Positions 15,060-20,177 of a stretch of 20,177 nt of DNA are shown here, one piece after another (positions within the stretch are counted from its first letter, which is position 1; the number at the start of each line of letters is the position of its first letter). The translations under genes were made by a program, and so were the position numbers. The notes under the pieces were generated by a model, which was not told the DNA's origin, did not search any database, and worked only from the letters and a program-made list of their open reading frames with translations. Source of the DNA: a virus; IMG/VR virus record IMGVR_UViG_3300029982_000660, positions 1 through 20,177 of that record; one strand, given 5' to 3'.

Positions 15060-16931
15060 TTAATGTAATGATGCATAATATCCAGCAACAATCATAGCAG
15101 CTGCTTGTGCACTTACAGCCATTTCAAAGTTAGATCCACCCTGATGTGCTTTGAACCATAGTCCTTGACAGGGTCCTTCCCAGGATCCACCATAGGTTCC
15201 ATTTGCACACCTAGCATTCAGAGCGGCTGCCCATGCTGTTGTTACTAAAGAGGTTTTATCCAGTTGCGTTCCTGCTGTACCCGTCAACCGAGGGATAACT
15301 TCATGTGCATAATAATAGACTGCGAATGCATTATCACTCGCATCTCGATCATTGAGAACGATATTGGTAGAACTCACCATTTCGTGACTGCGCATCCCAG
15401 TTGCAACCTGATTGAGACGTGTTAAATATGCGGTATTTCCAGTGATGGCATAAAGCCGAGATTCCAATACGGCATATGCCATATTGGCTTCAAGCATAGT
15501 GACGGATCCTGCTTCATAGATACCATAGGGTTGATTTGTAGATTGTGAAATACCATATGGTGCAGTTCCATTTGGTTGGGTATCCATCCACAACAACCCA
15601 TCAGTTGGATATATATAAGACCCAGCAGGGAGTCCAACTGTTGAAGAAGTTAGCACAATGCTACCCGTGGTGGGTGTCCCGACAGCAGTAACAGTAAGAT
15701 GGTTTCCAACAGGTGTAAATATAGAAATTGTGGGTCCGGGTGCCACTGCTGAAATTCCAGAAGTGACAATAGCTGGTGTGGTATTAATCAGAGTCACCAA
15801 ACTTGCTGCAATTGTAGCTATTGTATCTGAACCTGTTTCTGTATAAGTTAAGGTTACTGGAGATCCACTAATACAGGTACATGTAAGTGTCACGGATGCT
15901 GTATTGCCTGTTGTAATACTTGCACCATATGGTAAGTTGACAGTTACAAGAGAGATTGCTTGTGCTGAGACAGCCTGTCCATTTCGAAAAAGAGCTGCAG
16001 TTAACCACACCTCTTCTTGTTCTGCTTTAATGAGATATGATGTATCCGATGCACCAGCAGAAACTGTATCATTATAATACTGAATAAGATCCACTGCATA
16101 TTGAACTTGGTATGCCGTCTTTCCAGTTTTGGTATCATCATACCAAAGACCACCACCAAGAGCATTATCTGCCCATCGTGTCCATGCACAATCCAATATA
16201 CCTTTGGCATAGGTCAATGCTGTTGGATCTAATGTAGCTTCATACAACATCAACAAACCACCGGTAGTCCACGCTGCATCGTCCTGAGCAGCAGCTGTAG
16301 CAGAGGCCTGACACTGTTGCATTTGGGTTACTGTATATGTGGCATTGACCCATGCCCATTGTTGTTGTAGTTTTTGATAAGCGACAGGGGATCCTGACGT
16401 TTTCCACCAACTATATGCCACATTGATACTTTGTGATGTTGTCCACATGCGATCTGCAAGATATCCACCACCAGGATTCAGAATTGTCCATTCAGCTGCA
16501 GGAGGACTTGCATAAATAACACTAGCTGTGCTTCCTCCAAGGGAAGGTGTATAGTTAGTTGAATTAATACCTGTTAGTGCAAATGTTGTATTGGTCAGAA
16601 CTGTTATGGTGTAGGGACCACCATTAATTTGAGACATTCCTGTTTCATTTGTAATCCAAACGGTCTGACCTGTTTGATATCCATTGTCAAAGCTGGTTGT
16701 TACAACTGCAGGATTTGCCTGTGTTATATTTGTAATAATAGAAGTTGATGGTTGAAATGTAGTAGCGAGTATGTCAAATGTACCAGTATTTGTACCCTGA
16801 AACCAAAACCAAGATACTGTGTCATCAAATGCGCGTTGTGCGAGACTTGAGAGAGATAGCGCAACAAGAGGTTGCGCCACTGCTGAGATCGAAATACATA
16901 AATAAAACAGAAGTATCCTAATAATTGACAT
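15060..16931 (-). CDS. Exported GH76-like glycosidase with two inserted tail domains
   Basis: A 623-residue protein with a Sec-type signal peptide: an 'R' then a hydrophobic run (ILLFYLCISISAVA) with an AVA cleavage site near residue 19. About 27-54 looks like the first helix of an alpha/alpha barrel. About 65-140 is an FCCH-like phage domain (ITQANPAVVTTSFDNGYQ to STNYTPS). About 145-315 has GH76 features: AQDDAAW with the paired catalytic Asp (D217, D218), then LMLYEATLDPTALTYAKGIL, GGGLWYDD and KTAYQ. About 321-432 is a beta-rich domain with YTETGSDTIATIAASL, common in phage tails. From about 443 the helical fold resumes (DGLLWMDTQ, YEAGSVTMLEANMAYAVLE). GH76 enzymes cut alpha-1,6-mannans. 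The start overlaps the preceding gene by 14 nt. The hydrolase role is inferred; a related six-hairpin glycosidase is possible. Confidence 0.65.
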   Translation of the reverse strand: MSIIRILLFYLCISISAVAQPLVALSLSSLAQRAFDDTVSWFWFQGTNTGTFDILATTFQPSTSIITNITQANPAVVTTSFDNGYQTGQTVWITNETGMSQINGGPYTITVLTNTTFALTGINSTNYTPSLGGSTASVIYASPPAAEWTILNPGGGYLADRMWTTSQSINVAYSWWKTSGSPVAYQKLQQQWAWVNATYTVTQMQQCQASATAAAQDDAAWTTGGLLMLYEATLDPTALTYAKGILDCAWTRWADNALGGGLWYDDTKTGKTAYQVQYAVDLIQYYNDTVSAGASDTSYLIKAEQEEVWLTAALFRNGQAVSAQAISLVTVNLPYGASITTGNTASVTLTCTCISGSPVTLTYTETGSDTIATIAASLVTLINTTPAIVTSGISAVAPGPTISIFTPVGNHLTVTAVGTPTTGSIVLTSSTVGLPAGSYIYPTDGLLWMDTQPNGTAPYGISQSTNQPYGIYEAGSVTMLEANMAYAVLESRLYAITGNTAYLTRLNQVATGMRSHEMVSSTNIVLNDRDASDNAFAVYYYAHEVIPRLTGTAGTQLDKTSLVTTAWAAALNARCANGTYGGSWEGPCQGLWFKAHQGGSNFEMAVSAQAAAMIVAGYYASLH

Positions 16932-18399
16932 TTATTTTTACCCCAGCAGGGGCAGCCGTGGTGTCAGTGTCACCATCCGCACCGGTTCCGCAGGCTGCAA
17001 GCCCAGAATTTACATAAGCTCCTCGTGCAAGTGCCCAAGAAAAACGAGTTCCTGCAGGAATGCGATATGAAGAATCGAGGACTTGACCATTTCCACCTGA
17101 ACTAGTTGGCCAGGTTCCATGGGCGCAATTGGGAGTGCCATTAAAGTCATAGGTTCTCCAATAAAAATCAGATGTAGTATAATTTTCAATATCAAGTCCA
17201 CAGAATTGTTGATTGCCACCCGATGCCACTGAGAGAGCATTAACGCCAGCTGTTGTATTTCCAGACAAGTGCCACCAATGGGGACATCCTCCACTTGAAG
17301 AAAACGTGTCAACGGATAAAACAACACACGTTGCTACGCAATTCGTCCGAAAACTAGTATATCCAGTAATTACAGCTCCTGTAGACAAACCACTCAGTTG
17401 CCATTCAAAATAGGTTTCGGATACAGCACACTGAAATGCACCAGAATAGTTACCAACTGTACTTATCTGAATACCAGAAATACCACGAAAACATCCAGGA
17501 GATACTGAATGCCAAGTACCAGGCTGACCACTTTCTGATACGACCGGAGTAAGCGTAACACTTCCACTTGTAACTGTAATATCAATGTTTGCTTCACGAT
17601 ATCCATAGTTACTTGCGTTGACATATCCAACAGCAGTGGTTCCGGATGATAAAGAAAATGGACTGGTGCTGGGTGATGTAATGGCAAAAGAACAGGGGGC
17701 AGAGGCACTGACTACGACACCATTACAGACAAGAGCAGTATAAAGAGGAGTAGATGAAGACGATCCGCCTGTCATACTCTGTAATTGTGTTTGTACCCCT
17801 GTTATATTTGAATAGACACCTTTGATTGCAGAAATGATAGAAGAACTACCAGTTCCAGTATATGTTGAATCTGCAGGTGTTCCAACTCCTGAAACAAGAG
17901 TAGTATTTTGTGTTGTGATAGTAGAAAGATTACCACCCGTTTCTAATGCCGCTCCCGTTGGAAGCGGTAATGTTGCAACACTAACAGGTTGTGTGGGTTG
18001 CCAAAAAGTACCAGAGACAGAGAGGGTGCCTGATAGTTTAGTGTAGATGCCAGAAAGCCACCCTCGAATCCCACTCCCTCCTGGGAGTTGAGTTGCACTC
18101 GTTATATCACTTCCGTTTGCTGTGGCAATAGAAGCAAGATTTCCACCTGCTTCTTGTGCAGCACCGGATGGTAGTGGTAATGATGTTGTTGAAAACGATA
18201 ACGTCGTTCCTAGTTTTTGATAGAGTCCCTTTAATACTGAAATGACAGAGGTGGTACCAGATCCTGTATATGCTGTATCTGATATAGTACCAATAGCAGT
18301 AATACCACTTACCTGTGTAGCATTACCTGGAGTTCCTTGTCCATAAACAAGAGTTGTTGAAAGTAACAGCACCATAAGACACTGTAAAAAATACTTCAT
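16918..18399 (-). CDS. Exported cysteine-rich tail-fibre-like protein
   Basis: A 493-residue protein beginning with a clear Sec signal peptide (MKYF, then LMVLLLSTTLVYG, cleavage near residue 20). About 34-200 is built of repeats shared with the next gene upstream: LPLPSGAA and LPLPTGAA with GGNL, GIRGWLSGIYTKL, and TYTGTGSSSIISAIKGVY. About 205-493 is beta-rich and unrecognised, with roughly nine or ten cysteines (for example NCVATC), suggesting disulfides formed outside the cytoplasm. ATG at 18397-18399 has AGGAGG 9 nt upstream, and that site overlaps the stop of the upstream gene. It overlaps the hydrolase gene by 14 nt. A fibre or adhesin is likely from the repeats, but the signal peptide is unexpected for a virion part assembled in the cytoplasm. 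Confidence 0.75.
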   Translation of the reverse strand: MKYFLQCLMVLLLSTTLVYGQGTPGNATQVSGITAIGTISDTAYTGSGTTSVISVLKGLYQKLGTTLSFSTTSLPLPSGAAQEAGGNLASIATANGSDITSATQLPGGSGIRGWLSGIYTKLSGTLSVSGTFWQPTQPVSVATLPLPTGAALETGGNLSTITTQNTTLVSGVGTPADSTYTGTGSSSIISAIKGVYSNITGVQTQLQSMTGGSSSSTPLYTALVCNGVVVSASAPCSFAITSPSTSPFSLSSGTTAVGYVNASNYGYREANIDITVTSGSVTLTPVVSESGQPGTWHSVSPGCFRGISGIQISTVGNYSGAFQCAVSETYFEWQLSGLSTGAVITGYTSFRTNCVATCVVLSVDTFSSSGGCPHWWHLSGNTTAGVNALSVASGGNQQFCGLDIENYTTSDFYWRTYDFNGTPNCAHGTWPTSSGGNGQVLDSSYRIPAGTRFSWALARGAYVNSGLAACGTGADGDTDTTAAPAGVKINVNY

Positions 18400-18962
18400 G
18401 ATAGTTAACCTCCTGCAATCATAAGTTGGACAGACCCGGAATCTGAAATTGCACTAATTGCTGCTGTTGGTATAGCGATTGCACCACCAAATACAAATTC
18501 GCCTTCTCCTGCCCAGATAGGAATTCCAGTACCAATAACAGCAGGTCCTCCTGTAACATTAAGATATATGTTTGCAGTTCCACCGGATGGAAGAGAAAGA
18601 ATTAAAGATTCTGTTATGAATCCAGCTGCTACAATTTGAGTTGAAGTGGTACCTACTGCAATACTTTCAGAGATTGTGTATGTGAGAGGTGTTGCTTTGG
18701 TAGCCAATTTGCTATTTAACAAACCAATAACAGATTTTAACAGGGACACAATTGTTCCTGCACCAGTTCCAGAGTAACTGGTATCTTCTGGTGTACCAGT
18801 TGCAGTTGCAATTAGTATTGTCTGTGCAGTAGTTGTTGCAAGATTGCCTCCGGATTCAACAGCGGCTCCCGTCGGAAGTGGCAATGTAGTGACACTTACC
18901 GATAACGTCCCATTGAGTTTAGCATAGATACCAGAAAGCCAGCCACGAACACCAACACCACC
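17800..18962 (-). repeat. Tail-type sequence module repeated across two genes
   Basis: One protein module occurs three times in whole or part. It occurs once in the 212-aa gene (residues about 28-110, DNA about 18714-18962) and twice in the 493-aa gene (residues about 34-92 and 105-197, DNA about 17800-18300). Marker strings are RGWLSGIYxKLxGTLSVS, LPLPxGAAxExGGNL and DTxYxGxG. The pattern suggests module duplication within a tail-fibre cluster. Confidence 0.7.
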
Positions 18963-19043
18963 AGTTGGTTCAATGATGCCTGTGGCATCTACTCCTTCTT
19001 CAGGTGTTAATGAATCAGGACTTCCAAATACATCCCTGCCCAT
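18405..19043 (-). CDS. Tail/baseplate-type repeat protein
   Basis: A 212-residue protein without a signal peptide. Residues about 28-110 carry the repeat module found twice in the following gene (GVRGWLSGIYAKLNGTLSVS, LPLPTGAAVESGGNL, DTSYSGTG). Residues about 115-212 are beta-rich with alternating hydrophobic residues and end in VQLMIAGG. ATG at 19041-19043 has AAAGGA 8 nt upstream. It follows a 34-bp palindrome that separates it from the Hint-domain gene, and is 5 nt from the start of the 493-aa gene. 'LPLPTGAA' repeats are frequent in phage tail proteins, so a small virion fibre or decoration protein is the likely role. The exact place in the virion is unknown. Confidence 0.7.
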   Translation of the reverse strand: MGRDVFGSPDSLTPEEGVDATGIIEPTGGVGVRGWLSGIYAKLNGTLSVSVTTLPLPTGAAVESGGNLATTTAQTILIATATGTPEDTSYSGTGAGTIVSLLKSVIGLLNSKLATKATPLTYTISESIAVGTTSTQIVAAGFITESLILSLPSGGTANIYLNVTGGPAVIGTGIPIWAGEGEFVFGGAIAIPTAAISAISDSGSVQLMIAGG

Positions 19044-19082
19044 GTCAAATATCCTTTACAGTAAGTCTTTCTATAAGATGGC

Positions 19083-19116
19083 CGATGTCATCACGCAATA
19101 TTGCGTGATGACATCG
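19083..19116. terminator. 34-bp perfect palindrome
   Basis: CGATGTCATCACGCAAT (19083-19099) is followed directly by its reverse complement (19100-19116). It lies 9 nt past the stop of the Hint-domain gene on the minus strand and about 40 nt before the next start. No U-tract follows. It is the longest perfect palindrome in the window. Confidence 0.65.
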
Positions 19117-19125
19117 AACAGAAAC

Positions 19126-20177
19126 TTAAACTTCTTTTTTAGTCCACGTCGAGTAATCAAAATCAACTTCAGTTGGCCATCCGGTGACTGCATATCCGTT
19201 TACAGTATACGTATGACTTCCAGCTACAACCAAGTTATAAAGCTTGGTCTCTGGCGGCATACGATATTGTGTAAACGTTTCTACCATCTTAGGTCCATTC
19301 AGAGTCTGTAACACGATACCTTGTGTAAGGGTATTTATCATACCTTTAGAAAGACCTGTGTTAGTCCACATCTCTATAGAGCCATCCTGGAGGATAACTG
19401 GGAAATCGTGTCCCCACTCTTTATAAATGGCATCAACTTCTGGACTATAAAACTTGCGGTCTGGCGAGATGTGTGGATGATCGTCTGAGGTATCGTGTTC
19501 GTTGTTAATATTGTACATGTTGCGATCACCCAGGACAACAAAGTCCAACCCACGGATCGTATTGAGTTCTCCAAATGCTCCCACAACAGTATCCCCGGGA
19601 AGAACTGTCTCAATGGGTTTGAATGAACCATCGCCCATTTTAACAGGAGATCCTGCAAGAAAACATGAACCTCCAGGCTCAAAGTAAAATGGCGTATCTG
19701 TGGGAGTTGGAGTAGGAGTTGGCGTATCTGTGGAAGTTGGAGTAGGAGTTGGCGTAGCTGTGGGAGTTGGAGTAGGAGTTGAGGTAGAAGTAGCTGTGGG
19801 AGTCGGAGTAGTAGTTGAGGTAGAAGTAGGTGTCGGAGTTGGCGTTGAGGTGGAAGTTGTGGTGGGAGTTGGTGTCGGAGTGGGTGTTAGTGCATAATGA
19901 GTAAGCGTAGCATTAAGTGCATCGATTGTTTCATAATTGGCAAGATTTGCAGTAAGTATTGCAACCTGTGTCGTAAGTGCAGCAACTTGTGATGTCATAC
20001 TAACAATAGCATTCAGATATATAACAACTGGAAGATTAACATACAGAGTACTACCATCTCCGATTTTAAGAGCAGTTGTATCTGTTGCATATACGACCAG
20101 ACCGGCTGGAATTGGAATGGTAATAGTATTCCAAACGGTCTGCGTACCACCCACAAATTGTGTGATTGCATCGATCA
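19126..20177 (-). CDS. Tail-fibre-like protein with C-terminal Hint domain (partial)
   Basis: The frame stays open to the right edge (reading I-D-A-I-T-Q-F before the GTG at 20154), so the N-terminus is missing. Counting from that GTG, about 15-42 contains DTTALKIGDGSTLYVNLPV, like the N-terminal 'KIGDGST' motif of phage fibres and Mtd. About 45-85 is a coiled coil with VAALTTQVAILTANLANY. About 90-155 is a Thr-Pro repeat linker. About 162-330 is a Hint (hedgehog/intein) domain: GGSCFLAGSPVKMGDGSFKP with C164 as candidate nucleophile, DDHPHISPDRKF as block-B-like (H226), and YNLVVAGSHTYTVNGYAV as block F. The usual terminal His-Asn is replaced by VTG and only about 18 residues follow, so this is not a complete splicing intein. 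It may cleave itself or attach to another nucleophile. Confidence 0.78.
   Translation of the reverse strand, partial: IDAITQFVGGTQTVWNTITIPIPAGLVVYATDTTALKIGDGSTLYVNLPVVIYLNAIVSMTSQVAALTTQVAILTANLANYETIDALNATLTHYALTPTPTPTPTTTSTSTPTPTPTSTSTTTPTPTATSTSTPTPTPTATPTPTPTSTDTPTPTPTPTDTPFYFEPGGSCFLAGSPVKMGDGSFKPIETVLPGDTVVGAFGELNTIRGLDFVVLGDRNMYNINNEHDTSDDHPHISPDRKFYSPEVDAIYKEWGHDFPVILQDGSIEMWTNTGLSKGMINTLTQGIVLQTLNGPKMVETFTQYRMPPETKLYNLVVAGSHTYTVNGYAVTGWPTEVDFDYSTWTKKEV
19690..19884 (-). repeat. Thr-Pro-coding minisatellite
   Basis: Short imperfect repeats of 6-nt units coding for Thr-Pro and Thr-Ser form a linker of about 65 residues between the coiled coil and the Hint domain. Slippage could change linker length. 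On the plus strand the same DNA gives a Val-Gly frame that is only a shadow. Confidence 0.85.

Noticed and set aside
19126-19700. Complete splicing intein
   Set aside because: The domain lacks the terminal His-Asn and a C-extein of meaningful size, so normal protein splicing is not expected.
19700-19897. A plus-strand Val-Gly repeat frame
   Set aside because: It is the antisense of the Thr-Pro linker. Repetitive DNA without stops keeps several frames open.

Overview
The window looks like part of the genome of a large tailed bacteriophage, probably a jumbo myovirus-like phage. It carries a T4-type family B DNA polymerase, a probable major capsid protein of about 730 residues, a DnaB-like replicative helicase, a RecA/UvsX-like ATPase, a coenzyme-B12-dependent (class II) ribonucleotide reductase and a set of tail-fibre or adhesin-like proteins. 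I saw no rRNA, tRNA, CRISPR array or insertion sequence. The host cannot be named from the sequence. The Shine-Dalgarno sites and Sec-type signal peptides point to a bacterium, and the GH76-like hydrolase suggests a surface polysaccharide as a target.

Layout. Positions 1-1127 (minus) hold the N-terminal half of the DNA polymerase, cut by the window edge. A small plus-strand gene with an apparent ATT start (1264-1503) converges on a minus-strand pair at 1581-5374: the putative major capsid gene and, just upstream and overlapping it by 4 nt, a gene with a long acidic Pro/Asp/Thr linker. A divergent promoter region follows, then the DnaB-like helicase (plus, 5561-7150) and an unrecognised gene with capsid-like codon use (plus, 7368-8504). 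That gene converges on an unrecognised helical-protein gene (minus, 8566-9387). A second divergent region leads to the RecA/UvsX-like gene (plus, 9550-11010). An intergenic patch with two copies of a 16-nt repeat follows, then a small membrane protein (minus, 11289-11618) and the class II RNR (minus, 11794-14193), whose leader can form a bulged stem-loop.

Positions 14419-20177 are a minus-strand tail/adhesin cluster. In transcription order it holds a protein with an Mtd-N-like motif, a Thr-Pro linker and a C-terminal Hint domain (its N-terminus lies beyond the right edge), a 212-aa repeat protein, a 493-aa cysteine-rich protein with a signal peptide, a 623-aa signal-peptide protein with a GH76-like hydrolase fold interrupted by two tail-type domains, and a 204-aa DUF4376-like protein.

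Nearly every transcription unit ends in a perfect or near-perfect hairpin (stems mostly 11-17 bp, short loops) of unrelated sequence and without a U-tract. The most unusual points are the two adjacent tail-like proteins with Sec signal peptides, the interrupted GH76-like enzyme, the C-terminal Hint domain, two ATPases with an aromatic residue in place of the P-loop glycine, the ATT-start gene, the RNR leader structure and the paired 16-nt repeats.
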